From Bifidobacterium sp. ESL0704 (GTDB taxonomy: Bacteria > Actinomycetota > Actinomycetes > Actinomycetales > Bifidobacteriaceae): a stretch of 64,000 nt of DNA. Below are positions 47,107 to 55,877 of this stretch, piece by piece. The stretch's first letter is position 1. Each line of letters starts with the position of its first letter. The translations under genes were made by a program, and so were the position numbers. The notes under the pieces were generated by a model. It had not been told where the DNA came from, ran no database searches, and saw nothing but the letters and a program-made list of their open reading frames with translations. The stretch covers positions 744,001 to 808,000 of the forward strand of contig NZ_CP113929.1 in the NCBI RefSeq assembly GCF_029392075.1, written 5' to 3'.

Positions 47107-48426
47107 TTAGAGCCCCGGATACAGCGGGAAATCTTCGGTGAGCTTGGTGACACGGGCGTGCAGCGCCTCCACGTCTGCGTCCTTGCCGGCGGCGAGGGCG
47201 GTGCCGATGATATCGGCGACCTCCTCATACTGCGGGGCGGCGAATCCCCGGGTTGCCAGAGCCGAGGTTCCGATGCGCAGGCCGGACGCCACGGAAGCCG
47301 GACGCGGGTCGAAGGGCACGGTGTTGCGGTTGACGGTGATGCCGCATTGCGCGAGCAGGTTTTCGCCGGTCAGCCCGTCCATCTCGCTATGACGCAGATC
47401 GACCATCACCAGATGCACGTCGGTGCCGCCGGTCAGCACAGTGATGCCCTGAGCCTTGACATCATCGGCGTTCAGACGGTCGGCGAGGATCTTGGCGCCC
47501 TCGAGCGTGCGTTCCATGCGATGCTTGAAAGCCTCGGTGCCGGCGACCTTGAAGGCCACGGCTTTGGCGGCGATGATGTGCATCAACGGTCCGCCCTGCT
47601 GGCCCGGGAAAACGGCGGAGTTGATCTTCTTGCCGTATTCCTTCTTGGCCAGAATGAAGCCGGAACGTGGCCCGCCCAGCGTCTTGTGCGCGGTCGAGGA
47701 GACGACGTCTGCGTAGGGGACAGGGCTTGGGTGCAGCCCGGCGGCCACCATGCCGGCGAAGTGGGCCATATCGACCCAGAATTTCGCGCCCACCTCGTCG
47801 GCGATTTCCTTCATCGCCTTGAAGTCCTCGATGCGCGGGTAGGCGCTCCAGCCGCCGATGATCAGCTGCGGGTGGACCTCGAGCGCGCGCTGGCGAATGA
47901 TTTCGGGGTCGATCAGGAAGGTGTCAGGGTTCACGCCGTAGGATTCGGCGTGGTAGAACTTGCCGGAGAAGTTCATCTTGGTGCCGTGGGTCAGATGGCC
48001 GCCGTGGTCGAGCGCCAGGCCCAGCACGGTGTCGCCTGGCTTGATGAGCGCCTGGTAGACGGCGGCATTGGCCTGTGCGCCGGAATGGGGCTGTACGTTT
48101 GCGAATTCGGCGCCGAACAGCTCTTTGGCACGGTTACGGGCCAGCGTCTCGATGCCGTCGACGAACTCGCAGCCGCCGTAGTAACGGCGCCCGGGGTAGC
48201 CTTCCGCGTACTTGTTGGTCAGGATGGAGCCCTGCGCGTCGAGCACGGCGCGGGGCACGAAGTTTTCGGAGGCGATCATCTCAAGGCCGTTTTGCTGACG
48301 CTTGAGCTCATCGTTGATCAGCGACGAGATTTCGGGGTCCGCAATCGCGATGGGCGCATTGAACGCGTCCGACGAACTCTGCGCAACTGCAGGGTTGGAT
48401 GTGTCGGCTTTATATGGTTCAGCCAT
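47107..48426 (-). CDS. glyA: Serine hydroxymethyltransferase
   Basis: 439 residues. The N-terminus has [18 protein letters not shown] sequence (here [21 protein letters not shown]), followed by [39 protein letters not shown] and the PLP-lysine in [14 protein letters not shown]. It converts serine plus tetrahydrofolate to glycine plus methylene-THF in the cytoplasm. RBS AAAGGAG is upstream of the ATG. Monocistronic with its own terminator. Confidence 0.97.
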   Translation of the reverse strand: MAEPYKADTSNPAVAQSSSDAFNAPIAIADPEISSLINDELKRQQNGLEMIASENFVPRAVLDAQGSILTNKYAEGYPGRRYYGGCEFVDGIETLARNRAKELFGAEFANVQPHSGAQANAAVYQALIKPGDTVLGLALDHGGHLTHGTKMNFSGKFYHAESYGVNPDTFLIDPEIIRQRALEVHPQLIIGGWSAYPRIEDFKAMKEIADEVGAKFWVDMAHFAGMVAAGLHPSPVPYADVVSSTAHKTLGGPRSGFILAKKEYGKKINSAVFPGQQGGPLMHIIAAKAVAFKVAGTEAFKHRMERTLEGAKILADRLNADDVKAQGITVLTGGTDVHLVMVDLRHSEMDGLTGENLLAQCGITVNRNTVPFDPRPASVASGLRIGTSALATRGFAAPQYEEVADIIGTALAAGKDADVEALHARVTKLTEDFPLYPGL

Positions 48427-48724
48427 TTTGAACTCCTTTTTATACTCGTCGGCTGCCGGGAATGCGGCAGGTTGGTCCCGCTTCGTCCGCTCTTTGACAA
48501 CGAACGGAATTTCACGGATTACGCAGCAAAGAAGCTTGTACTTGTTGCTGTGTAAGTGCCATTATGCCAGATAGTTGCCGGAACATGCCCTATTTGTTCT
48601 GTTTGTGGACAATTCGTCATTGAGGGGATTGATGATCTGCTCTAGCCGCAGTATACGGCGATGCCGAAATTCGACGGTGATGATAACCGATGGAGCATTG
48701 GTAAAACGGTAACGCAGGGAACTG

Positions 48725-48798
48725 TGGGCGATGAGGGATTCGAACCCCCGACATCCACCGTGTAAAGGTGGCGCTCTAACCAACTGAGCTAATCGCCC
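48725..48798 (-). tRNA. tRNA-Val (anticodon TAC)
   Basis: On the minus strand the full cloverleaf folds: acceptor GGGCGAT/ATCGCCC, D-arm GCTCAGTTGGTTAGAGC, anticodon arm CCACC-TTTACAC-GGTGG with anticodon TAC, and T-arm GGGGG-TTCGAAT-CCCTC, then discriminator A. CCA is not encoded. It separates glyA from the type VII-associated cluster. Confidence 0.96.
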
Positions 48799-49036
48799 GT
48801 CAACTTTGTCTAGCTTAGCGCAACCGTTGCCCAGCGGGGTGTCGGCGGATTGGCGTGCCGTGCTGTTGGCGGCGAATATCGTCATGATGGTTTACGATCG
48901 TACTTTCTTGAGACCTTCGATCTTCCCGCCATCCCTTAAACGCCATGGTGACGCCTCCTCCGGTCGAAGGATGGCGATAATGAGGAGCTTTCTGCGACGA
49001 TGCTTGGTGGTAACATGCCGGAAGACGGCGGTGACA

Positions 49037-49597
49037 ATGACGGGCAAAGAGATCAAGGTTGAAGAAGGCGAACCGCGGTGCCGTGTGTCCGATCGGGGGT
49101 GGACGATGAGGCTGCGTGATCGTTTTCCGAAGCTGATTGGGTCGTTGGTGATGTCGGATGATGAGTTCTGGTCGTTGCATCCGTTGCGGCTGCGCGTGAT
49201 CATGGGGGTTGTCGGGGGCGAGTTTACTTTGATGGGCTTGTTGCTCTGGTGTCTGGTGACGATTGGCCTTGGGGCCGGTGACCTGCTGATGCATCATTCC
49301 GTTGCTCTGGGTCGTGTAATGCCGTGGTCTGATTTGGCTGCGTTGGCGGTGGCGGCGCTGACATTGATGGTTGTGGGCGTAGCAGTGTTGGTGCTGGTGT
49401 TTCATAGGAGTGTTGGGGTAAAACGTGTGGTGTCGCTGCTGTGCCGTTATATGCCGGTGCTGTGTGCGCTGACGGCGGTGGGTGTGTTTGCCTCGCGTGA
49501 CCGGTATTGTGCGGTCTTCGGTATCTGTCTGTTGGCGATTGGTTCGTTTCCCGGTTTGGTGTTGAACCGGTATGTCAGATGGGTGAAGGTCAAATGA
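49037..49597 (+). CDS. Small four-TM membrane protein
   Basis: 186 residues from ATG 49037; the frame is open back to 48806, so the start is uncertain. After a charged region and MRLRDRFPKLIGSL come four hydrophobic helices at about 62-85, 95-118, 128-145 and 152-172. No family is recognised. The stop overlaps the next ATG (ATGA), so it heads the type VII-associated transcription unit. Codons are rich in G and T at third positions, as in the following genes. Confidence 0.65.
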   Translation: MTGKEIKVEEGEPRCRVSDRGWTMRLRDRFPKLIGSLVMSDDEFWSLHPLRLRVIMGVVGGEFTLMGLLLWCLVTIGLGAGDLLMHHSVALGRVMPWSDLAALAVAALTLMVVGVAVLVLVFHRSVGVKRVVSLLCRYMPVLCALTAVGVFASRDRYCAVFGICLLAIGSFPGLVLNRYVRWVKVK

Positions 49598-50493
49598 GTT
49601 TCACGGCGATCAGGCTTGCGGGCGTGGATTGCAAGGGTGTGTCGGACTATGTTCAGGACGTGGGTACCGATGTGTCGAGTGCCGTCGGTGCTGGCGGTCG
49701 GTCTTCGGGTTCGATTCCGTCGGGTGCTTGGTCGTTTGATTTCACGTTGACTGGTCCGATGTGGTGGGAGTTTGCGATGGCGTCGAACGCCTATGGGCGT
49801 GGGTTGCGTCATATCTATGTGCAGGGCTCCGTGTTTGTTGTTGTGCTGTTGCTGGTGGTTTTCCTGAGTAATGGGACCTTGTATTTTCCTAATGATGAAT
49901 GGTGGGTTCTTGTTCTTGTCGGGCTTCTTGTTGTGTGTTTGCTGCTTTGCGGTGGTCCGTTTCCTCGTCGGGTTGTGATGAACCAGTCGGCGAGATTGGT
50001 GTCGCAGTGGTTCCCGGTGCCGAGTGGGACTGGTCCGGAGATGCGCAGTGCGGTGGGGCAGTGGAAGAACGGTGTGTTCGACAGGCGTTGGCTGACGCTG
50101 TGCCGGCTGTGGGTCGATGGCGGCGGCGTGGTGTTGCTGCGTCGTGTGAACGGTGAGGAGTATATGGTGCGTGCTTCTTGGTCGCAGTTGGATTGTGTGC
50201 GGCTGACGGAGCATGCGGTGGTGTTGTCGCCGTCGGCTGGTGGGAAGGCGTCGATTGATATCATTCCGGCTGTGGCGGATGTGAAACTTGCGGATTTGGA
50301 CTGCTGTGTTTTGGTGGATCGGTCGGTGGTGCCCGATGTGGAGGGGTTCGTGGCCTGGTGCCGGGATCGCATCGCGGTCGCCGCGCCCCGCTCTCGTGGC
50401 CTGCGTGCGTGGGTGCGTCGTTTCCGTTCGTGGTTGTATGGGGACCGTGAGTTTTTGTATGGCCCGTCGAAGGGTATGCGTCCAGGGTGGTGA
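49594..50493 (+). CDS. Two-TM membrane protein, family A, copy 1 (YcxB-like tail)
   Basis: 299 residues, ATGA-coupled to the previous gene. A short Ser/Gly-rich N-terminus is followed by SFDFTLTGPMWWEF, a TM hairpin (about 72-90 and 98-118) and a C-terminal soluble domain (about 150-270: RRWLTLCRLWVDGGGVVLL, LTEHAVVLSPSAGGKAS, VLVDRSVVPDVEGFVAWC). The tail resembles YcxB-like domains, a weak call. It is paralogous to the gene at 53234. The domain beyond the TM hairpin is nearly the same in both; the TM hairpin is not. The location beside DUF4176 and YukD-like genes suggests a type VII accessory or immunity role. Confidence 0.72.
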   Translation: MSFTAIRLAGVDCKGVSDYVQDVGTDVSSAVGAGGRSSGSIPSGAWSFDFTLTGPMWWEFAMASNAYGRGLRHIYVQGSVFVVVLLLVVFLSNGTLYFPNDEWWVLVLVGLLVVCLLLCGGPFPRRVVMNQSARLVSQWFPVPSGTGPEMRSAVGQWKNGVFDRRWLTLCRLWVDGGGVVLLRRVNGEEYMVRASWSQLDCVRLTEHAVVLSPSAGGKASIDIIPAVADVKLADLDCCVLVDRSVVPDVEGFVAWCRDRIAVAAPRSRGLRAWVRRFRSWLYGDREFLYGPSKGMRPGW

Positions 50494-50562
50494 GGGCGTT
50501 GAGACTATTCGTGTTGAGAGAAGATTGAGAGATGACGGTTGTCGGTAGCGAAAGGAGTCGGG

Positions 50563-50772
50563 GTGGTTGATGGTTTGGCCGGGAGTTTCCGTCCCGAGCG
50601 GACGTTGGGGTCGATAGGTTCGATAGCGTTCAATCCGGAGCAATGGTATATGTTGATTGGTGGCCCAGATTATCTGTGTTTCCTGGTGCCGGAACGTTTG
50701 TTGCCGTTCTCGTATGGCGCGAAGAACGGGTTCAGGAATGGTTTTGACGGTCTGTTGCATGGAGGCAGATGA
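50563..50772 (+). CDS. Small protein, family C, intact copy
   Basis: 69 residues from GTG 50563, with AAAGGAG seven bases upstream. It begins VVDGLAGSFRPE and ends GFDGLLHGGR. It is paralogous to a broken copy at 54187 and to a C-terminal scrap at 55833-55880, each directly before a family B membrane gene. Its stop overlaps the family B start (ATGA). No database family is recognised; the conserved coupling suggests it works with family B proteins. Confidence 0.6.
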   Translation: MVDGLAGSFRPERTLGSIGSIAFNPEQWYMLIGGPDYLCFLVPERLLPFSYGAKNGFRNGFDGLLHGGR

Positions 50773-51677
50773 TGGGCGGGCGTTTTTTGTCGGGCGGGTC
50801 GGTCGGCGGTTCCTCGCCGGAGTCGTTGGGTCCGTTCCGTTTCGTGTTGGGTTACCGGGAGTTCAAACAGCTGTTCCGTGCGGAGAACGGCGCCTACATG
50901 CGCAAGATCGGGCTCATGGGGACGGTGTGTGCCGGGTGGGCTATTCCTGCTTCGTTTATTGGCGGGATAGTGCCAATGTTTGAGGGAGAAATCGAATGGA
51001 CTGTGAGTAATATCGCGGGAAATTTTGGTGTTTTTTTGATTGGTTGTTTTTTTGTGTGGTGTCTGGTGCGTCCGCCGTTTCTGTTTGTGTTCCGTTCGGG
51101 TGAGGCGCGTTCGTTCTTCCGGTTCCATGGGTTGCGTGTGCCCGGGGGTGTGGACCCGCGCGGGCTGTCGGTGTCGGTGTCGACGTCGTTGTGCGCGTTG
51201 GGCGGCGAGGAGGTGGCTGCCGACGGGACGGTGGTGCGTACGCCGTATGCGTTCATGCGGCGGTGGCCGGTGGTGACGCGTCGTTTCGTGTTTCTGCCGG
51301 TGGCGGATTGGCGCAGTGATTCGGCGGTGTGGAACATGGTGGGGGTGAACTGGGCGTTCCGTCCTGAGTGGGATGGTGAGGGTGTGGCGTTGCCGTGTTC
51401 GGGTGTGCCTGGTGTGTGGCGTGTGTGGTGGCGGGTGCATGGGCGTGTGCGTGAGGCGTCGGGGCGGTACCGGCGTGCGAGGCGTCTGGCCTCTCGTGGG
51501 GTGCGTGACCCCGTGGCGGTGTCGGAGGCGTTGGCGTTGATGCGTCCGGAGCTGGAGTGGCTGGCCGAGGGCGAACGCCTCAACCAGCAACACAAAAGCA
51601 GCAGAAACCGGGAAGCGTCGCTTTCGGGGGCTGAGCTGTCAAAGATGGATCCGAAAACAGAAAGGAGACAAGCATGA
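50769..51677 (+). CDS. Two-TM membrane protein, family B, copy 1
   Basis: 302 residues. Layout: N-terminal cytoplasmic part with LGPFRFVLGYREFKQLFRAEN, a TM hairpin at about 47-70 and 83-105, then VRPPFLFVFRSGEA and a large soluble domain (SVSVSTSLCALGGEEV, VVRTPYAFM, WNMVGVNWAF) ending in a basic helical region (VREASGRYRRARRLASRG) and LMRPELEWLAEGERLNQQH. The soluble part has YcxB-like features, a weak call. It is nearly identical to copy 3 at 55878 on both sides of the TM hairpin but different within it. It is ATGA-coupled to the genes before and after. Confidence 0.75.
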   Translation: MMGGRFLSGGSVGGSSPESLGPFRFVLGYREFKQLFRAENGAYMRKIGLMGTVCAGWAIPASFIGGIVPMFEGEIEWTVSNIAGNFGVFLIGCFFVWCLVRPPFLFVFRSGEARSFFRFHGLRVPGGVDPRGLSVSVSTSLCALGGEEVAADGTVVRTPYAFMRRWPVVTRRFVFLPVADWRSDSAVWNMVGVNWAFRPEWDGEGVALPCSGVPGVWRVWWRVHGRVREASGRYRRARRLASRGVRDPVAVSEALALMRPELEWLAEGERLNQQHKSSRNREASLSGAELSKMDPKTERRQA

Positions 51678-52168
51678 ATCAGTTGGAGAATACGGTCGAG
51701 AAATTTGATCTGGAAGCGCAGATTGCTGGCCTATATGTCACTCAAGCTGCAGCTCAGGGCGATGTGGATTGGTGGAATGCTCGTGTCGGTGACTTGCAAG
51801 GGCAGATATCTCGCAAAGGACAGGCGATACAGAATGCCGTGTCGTACCGCGATGGAACGCTTGCAGGTTTAAGTAAGTCCAATGCCGCCGTAAATGATTG
51901 TTTGTCCGCTCTTGGAGACGCGGTCGTGAAGGGGATGGGCGAGGATAGTGCGAAACAAAGCGTTTTCGGCATATCGCGTGGCAATGACGATGTAATAGGC
52001 GACGCGGAGAAAGCGTGCAATGATTTGATATCCAGGTTGCGGAGGGAGCTCGGCGATTTGAATGGTCAACTCTCTGACGCACAGAACAAGGCAGCTGCTG
52101 CGGCTAGTCGTAGAGACGGAATCAGCAAGCAGATTTCCGCGGATGCTTCGAAGCTAAGAAAGTTATAG
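51674..52168 (+). CDS. Coiled-coil protein resembling type VII substrate chaperones
   Basis: 164 residues, mainly helical with two coiled-coil stretches (about 5-50 and 115-160) and a central VSYRDGTLAGLSKSNAAVNDCLSALGDAV helix. Size and helical make-up recall the small accessory proteins (DUF5082/YwqH-like, Lap proteins) that escort LXG toxins in Firmicute type VII loci, but I see no diagnostic motif. A truncated paralogue is at 55601. Its ATG overlaps the family B stop. Confidence 0.6.
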   Translation: MNQLENTVEKFDLEAQIAGLYVTQAAAQGDVDWWNARVGDLQGQISRKGQAIQNAVSYRDGTLAGLSKSNAAVNDCLSALGDAVVKGMGEDSAKQSVFGISRGNDDVIGDAEKACNDLISRLRRELGDLNGQLSDAQNKAAAAASRRDGISKQISADASKLRKL

Positions 52169-52260
52169 TATGCCTCACACTGATTGTGGCATGGTTTTGG
52201 CTTTTGTTCTGGTTAATGGTATCCGGGTTGATTAATAGTAAAGCATAAGAGGGGTTTGTG

Positions 52261-52680
52261 ATGGTGGTTGTGGGTTGTGATGGTTGGCTTCCGGTGGGTT
52301 CGGTGGTGCATCTGAGGGGCGGTGAGCGTCTGACGATGGTGGCGGGCCATATGCAGGAGGAGGCGGGTACGGGTACGTATTGGGATTATCTGGGGTATCC
52401 GTATCCGGAGGGTCGTGCGGATGCGTCGAGGGATTATTTCTTCAACAAGGATTTCATTGACGGGGTGTATTTCGTGGGGTATCAGGATGTTGCCGGTGGC
52501 GAGTACCTGGATTTCCTGAAGGATCATGAGGCGGAGTTCCGTGAGGAGCAGGCGAGGCGTGCGGGCCGTGCGGGTGACTTGCATAAGGACACCAATCCCG
52601 GGAACGACGATGACGGGTCGGAGTCTTCTGATGCCGATGCGGGGGGTACCGTAGGAGATGGGGATGGTTCCCGTGGCTGA
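52261..52680 (+). CDS. DUF4176 domain protein (type VII-associated)
   Basis: 139 residues from ATG 52261, GAGGGG eight bases upstream. The sequence follows the DUF4176 pattern closely: WLPVGSVVHLRGGERLTMVAG, then YWDYLGYPYPEGRADASRDYF and FIDGVYFVGYQD. The last 45 residues are acidic and disordered. In Firmicutes the domain occurs in type VII secretion and LXG-toxin loci; its role is unknown. The gene overlaps the YukD-like gene by 17 bp. Confidence 0.85.
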   Translation: MVVVGCDGWLPVGSVVHLRGGERLTMVAGHMQEEAGTGTYWDYLGYPYPEGRADASRDYFFNKDFIDGVYFVGYQDVAGGEYLDFLKDHEAEFREEQARRAGRAGDLHKDTNPGNDDDGSESSDADAGGTVGDGDGSRG

Positions 52681-52966
52681 GTCTGGTGTGTTGGACGGCA
52701 AGGTGCTGGTGGAGGTGTTGCTGCCGGCTGACGGACGGGTGTATTCGTTGCGTCTGCCGTGCGGGTTGCGTGTGGGCGCGGCGGCGGATCTGGCGGCGCG
52801 CTTGGTGGCGTCTCGTGCCTCTGGGGTGTTCTCGTATGCGGGCGGTGCTGATTTGGCGCGGCGTGACGGGGAGCCTGCGGGCCAGTTGCTGCCGCCGGGC
52901 GAGCTGGTGGGTTCGCTGGTGGCGCGTGGCGCGTTGGTCGACGGCAGCCCGCTCGTGCTGGTGTAG
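52664..52966 (+). CDS. YukD/EsaB-like ubiquitin-fold protein
   Basis: 100 residues from ATG 52664, AGGAG six bases upstream. Ubiquitin-like pattern: VLVEVLLPADGRVYSLRLP, a helix VGAAADLAARLV, and a C-terminal LLPPGELVGSLVARGALVDGSPLVLV strand. This is the length and layout of YukD/EsaB proteins and of the N-terminal domain of EccD, which regulate or build type VII secretion machines. Together with DUF4176 and the FHA protein it is the main reason to call the region type VII-associated. Confidence 0.72.
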   Translation: MVPVAESGVLDGKVLVEVLLPADGRVYSLRLPCGLRVGAAADLAARLVASRASGVFSYAGGADLARRDGEPAGQLLPPGELVGSLVARGALVDGSPLVLV

Positions 52967-53233
52967 GCGGTGTCTCTGGCCCATCGGCCGTGATGTTGTT
53001 GAAGGCGTCGAAGAGGTTGACTGTGGGCCTTGTTCGCAGTTCATGGCGACGGGAAGTCGGTGTGTATCGGTGGTCTGTTTGGTTTCGTTTCCTTGTTGGT
53101 CTTGACGGTCATGAGGCTGTGGGTGATGGGCGATTGACCGGAGTCTTGATTGATATGGGTTTGTCGGGACTGTTGTTCCGGTCGTGTTGTCGGATGATTT
53201 GTTGCCGGTTCGAGCCGGTGTCGGGAGGAACGG

Positions 53234-54130
53234 ATGCTGGGGAATTGGCTCAATGAGCGACGGGCCGAGGGGGCGATTTCGAACTTGCCGGTGGATGTGC
53301 GCAGTGCCGCAGTCGTGTCGGGTGGCAAATCTCCGGGTTCGTCCAAATCGGGTGCCGGGTCGTTTGATTTCACGTTGACTGGTCCGATGTGGGGCGAGTT
53401 CGTGGAGGCGGCGAATGCGTACGGGCGTGGAGTGCGGCGCGTTTTCCTGCCGTTCGTAGTGTTTTTTGGTGCTTTGTGCCTGATGATTGTCGGGGTGATG
53501 CGGTCCAGGTTTTTCGGTGATTCCGAGTCGGTGAAGTTGTTCGCTGGGTTATTTGCCTTCATGGTCGTTGCTTTGCTTTTCTGTTGGGGCCGGTTGGATT
53601 CTTTGGTGGTGTTGCGTTCGATGTTTCGTTCGCTGTCGGATTGGTTTGCGGTGCCGAGTACGAGCACGGCGGAGTTGACGCGGGTGTTCGCCACGTGGCG
53701 TTACAAGAGTTTTGATGCTCGTTGGCTGACGCCGTGTCGTCTGTGGGTGGATGACGGCGGCGTGGTGTTGCTGCATCGTGTGAACGGCGAGGAATATACG
53801 ACCCGTGCGGCGTGGTCGGATCTGGCGTGTGTGCGGCTGACGGAACATGCGGTGGTGCTTTCGCCTTCGGCGGGTGGGAAGGCGTCGATGGACATCATCC
53901 CGGCGGTGGCGGATGTGCGGTTCGCCGACCTGAACGGCTGTGTTTTGGTGGACCGGCGGGTGTTGCCCGATGTGGAAGGGTTCGTGGCATGGTGCCGCGA
54001 GCGTATCGCGTCTGCGGCGGCCCCGTTGCCGTCGCGTGGCCTGCGTGCGTGGGTGCGTCGTTTCCGTTCGTGGTTGTATGGGGACCGTGAGTTTTTGGAT
54101 GGCCCGCCGGCGTGGGCGGCGAACAAGTGA
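53234..54130 (+). CDS. Two-TM membrane protein, family A, copy 2
   Basis: 298 residues, GGGAGG upstream of the ATG. Same layout as the gene at 49594: SFDFTLTGPMWGEF, TM hairpin (about 72-92 and 103-122), then the shared soluble domain. Residues about 155-290 are highly similar to copy 1 (EHAVVLSPSAGGKAS, DVEGFVAWCRERI, SRGLRAWVRRFRSW and onwards). The N-terminus (MLGNWLNERRAEGAIS) and TM hairpin differ. A 267-base gap before it shows no gene. Confidence 0.75.
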   Translation: MLGNWLNERRAEGAISNLPVDVRSAAVVSGGKSPGSSKSGAGSFDFTLTGPMWGEFVEAANAYGRGVRRVFLPFVVFFGALCLMIVGVMRSRFFGDSESVKLFAGLFAFMVVALLFCWGRLDSLVVLRSMFRSLSDWFAVPSTSTAELTRVFATWRYKSFDARWLTPCRLWVDDGGVVLLHRVNGEEYTTRAAWSDLACVRLTEHAVVLSPSAGGKASMDIIPAVADVRFADLNGCVLVDRRVLPDVEGFVAWCRERIASAAAPLPSRGLRAWVRRFRSWLYGDREFLDGPPAWAANK

Positions 54131-54186
54131 ACATGCCGGAGGAGTGTTATGTTGTCGGTCGTGGTTTTTAGTGGAAGGAGTCGGTG

Positions 54187-54448
54187 ATGGCTGATGGTCT
54201 GGCAGGACGTTTCCGTCCCGAGTGGACGTTGGGGTCGTACATGGACATCGAGTTCGTGGCGGGCCGTGAGCCTGTTGGAACGACTCTCTGACGTGCCGCG
54301 CGCCGAATGGGGCGCGGGTATGGCAGATGACAGTCGTTTGGATATAAAATCAGATTAAAAGGGCTCAAAGTATAAAGATGCAAAGAAAAACATCGAGAAG
54401 GGCGTTGAAGGCGGTCTTCGTGATATCGGTGTGGGAGGTGGACATTGA
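54187..54448 (+). pseudogene. Small protein, family C, broken copy
   Basis: The ATG at 54187 has the same GGAAGGAGTCGG leader as copy 1 and begins MADGLAGRFRPEWTLGS, but it stops after 34 codons (54291). Sequence resembling the C-terminal part of copy 1 continues in a different frame to a TGA at 54446-54448, which overlaps the ATG of the next family B gene. It has therefore been broken by small indels or a deletion. Confidence 0.65.
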
Positions 54449-55671
54449 TGGAGCTGGATAGTGACGAGGCCAGGGTGGCTGCTGCGGAGCCATGGCTGGG
54501 GCCGTTCCGTTTCGAGGTCGGGTTCGACGGGTTCAGGCAGCTGTTCCATGCGGAGAACGACCGGTACATGCGCAAGCTGGGATTCTGGGGAACGTTGTTC
54601 TTTTCGGTCGGGGGAATCTGTTCCATTTTTATACTTGCAGACCCGAGGAAAAACGGGGCAGGGGATGGAAGAGTCCATGTCACGGATATAGTGGCCTCTA
54701 TAGTATTTCTGTCTTTTTGGATATTTTTTATTGTCTGTCTGGTTCGTCCTCCGTTTGGTTTTTCGTTTCGTTTGGATGAGGTGGCGCGGTTTTTCGTGGC
54801 GCATGGTGGGGGTTTCGCGGGTAAGGACGTCGATCCGCGTGGTGTGGCGGTGTCGGTGTCGACGTCGTTGTGCTCGTTGGGCGGCGAGGAGGTGACGGCC
54901 GACGGGACGGTGGTGCGTACGCCGTTCATGCTGATGAGGGGTCGTCCGGTCTGGACGCGTGATTTCCTGTTCCTGGGGGTGCGCGATCGTGGCCGGGATT
55001 CGGTGTTGTGGAATGTGGCGGCCGAGGGCGGCGGCCTGTTCCGCCGGGCGTGGGACGGCGACGGTGTGGCGTTGCCGCGTGCCTGCGTGCCCGACTGGCG
55101 TGCGGTGTCGCGTGAGGTGCGGGCGCGGGTGCGTGAGGCGTCGGGCCGTTACAGGCGGGCGGTTCGTCTGGCGAGACGTGCTGGTCGCGACGAGGCCAAG
55201 CGCAAGGAGGCGCTGGCGTTGGTGGCTCCGGAGCTGGCGTGGCTTGGGGAGGCGGATCGTCTGAACGCGCAGAACATGCGGTTGCGCGAGGAAGGTGGCG
55301 CGCCCCCGGTGGCGCAGCGGCTGGTGCCGGTTCCGGGGCCGGGCCGGACGGGCCGGGCGCTTCGTGCGGTGTGGCGTTGGATGAGGGCGGCGGCGAAGCG
55401 GCTGCGGGTTCTGGCCGTCAGATACAACAAGCCCCTCTCCGAGTTGGCCGGTGGCCATCGAGGTCGGGATACCGCTCGGTTGCGGACCGATGGCCGCGAG
55501 AGATCCGGTCTGAGAGATCAGCGCGCGGATGAAGACGTGCGGTCGGAACACTCGCTTTTAACGACGAGCAAAGGCCGAGAATCAGGTGAAAGGAATAGTC
55601 ATGGCAGCGAGCAGGAAATGGCTGAACTCGAAAATGGAAAGTCTCAAATCCGAACGGGAGGGCTACGATAG
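54448..55671 (+). CDS. Two-TM membrane protein, family B, copy 2 (long form)
   Basis: 407 residues from ATG 54448, GGAGG seven bases upstream. Shared family B features: LGPFRFEVGFDGFRQLFHAEN, TM hairpin (about 48-66 and 83-103), VRPPFGFSFRLDE, SVSTSLCSLGGEEV, VREASGRYRRAV. Overall identity with copies 1 and 3 is only moderate. It has an extra tail of about 120 residues rich in Arg, Gly and Ala that runs 71 bp into the truncated coiled-coil gene, probably because an original stop was lost. Confidence 0.75.
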   Translation: MELDSDEARVAAAEPWLGPFRFEVGFDGFRQLFHAENDRYMRKLGFWGTLFFSVGGICSIFILADPRKNGAGDGRVHVTDIVASIVFLSFWIFFIVCLVRPPFGFSFRLDEVARFFVAHGGGFAGKDVDPRGVAVSVSTSLCSLGGEEVTADGTVVRTPFMLMRGRPVWTRDFLFLGVRDRGRDSVLWNVAAEGGGLFRRAWDGDGVALPRACVPDWRAVSREVRARVREASGRYRRAVRLARRAGRDEAKRKEALALVAPELAWLGEADRLNAQNMRLREEGGAPPVAQRLVPVPGPGRTGRALRAVWRWMRAAAKRLRVLAVRYNKPLSELAGGHRGRDTARLRTDGRERSGLRDQRADEDVRSEHSLLTTSKGRESGERNSHGSEQEMAELENGKSQIRTGGLR

Positions 55672-55831
55672 CAGAATCTCGTCTTATGATGGGGCTATGC
55701 GATCCTTGTCTTCCCGGATTGGAGCCAAGGATGCCGCTATATCGGCGGCGCAGATTTTCAGAGATGTCACGTTGGCGGGTCTGAGCCAGGGCGATGATGG
55801 TATCCAGGCCGATCTGCAGGCTTTGGGATAG
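55601..55831 (+). pseudogene. Truncated coiled-coil protein gene
   Basis: 76 codons from ATG 55601 (AAAGGA upstream). The helix FRDVTLAGLSQGDDGIQADLQALG matches residues about 58-82 of the coiled-coil protein at 51674, after which the frame ends. From about 55841 the DNA is instead a copy of the sequence at 50731 onwards (end of family C, start of family B). The second half of the gene was thus replaced by a recombination event. Confidence 0.7.
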
Positions 55832-55877
55832 GTTATTCATACAGGAATGGTTTTGACGGTCTGTTGCATGGAGGCAG

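Noticed and set aside
48725..48798. tRNA-Val as attachment site of the type VII-associated cluster
   Set aside because: The cluster lies on the 5' side of the tRNA; integrases use the 3' end, and no direct repeat of the tRNA end or integrase gene was found.
49447..50760. 437-codon open frame on the minus strand opposite family A copy 1
   Set aside because: Its His/Arg/Thr-rich composition is the mirror of G/T-rich codons; no motif or ribosome site. The same holds for similar frames at 50.7-57.2 kb.
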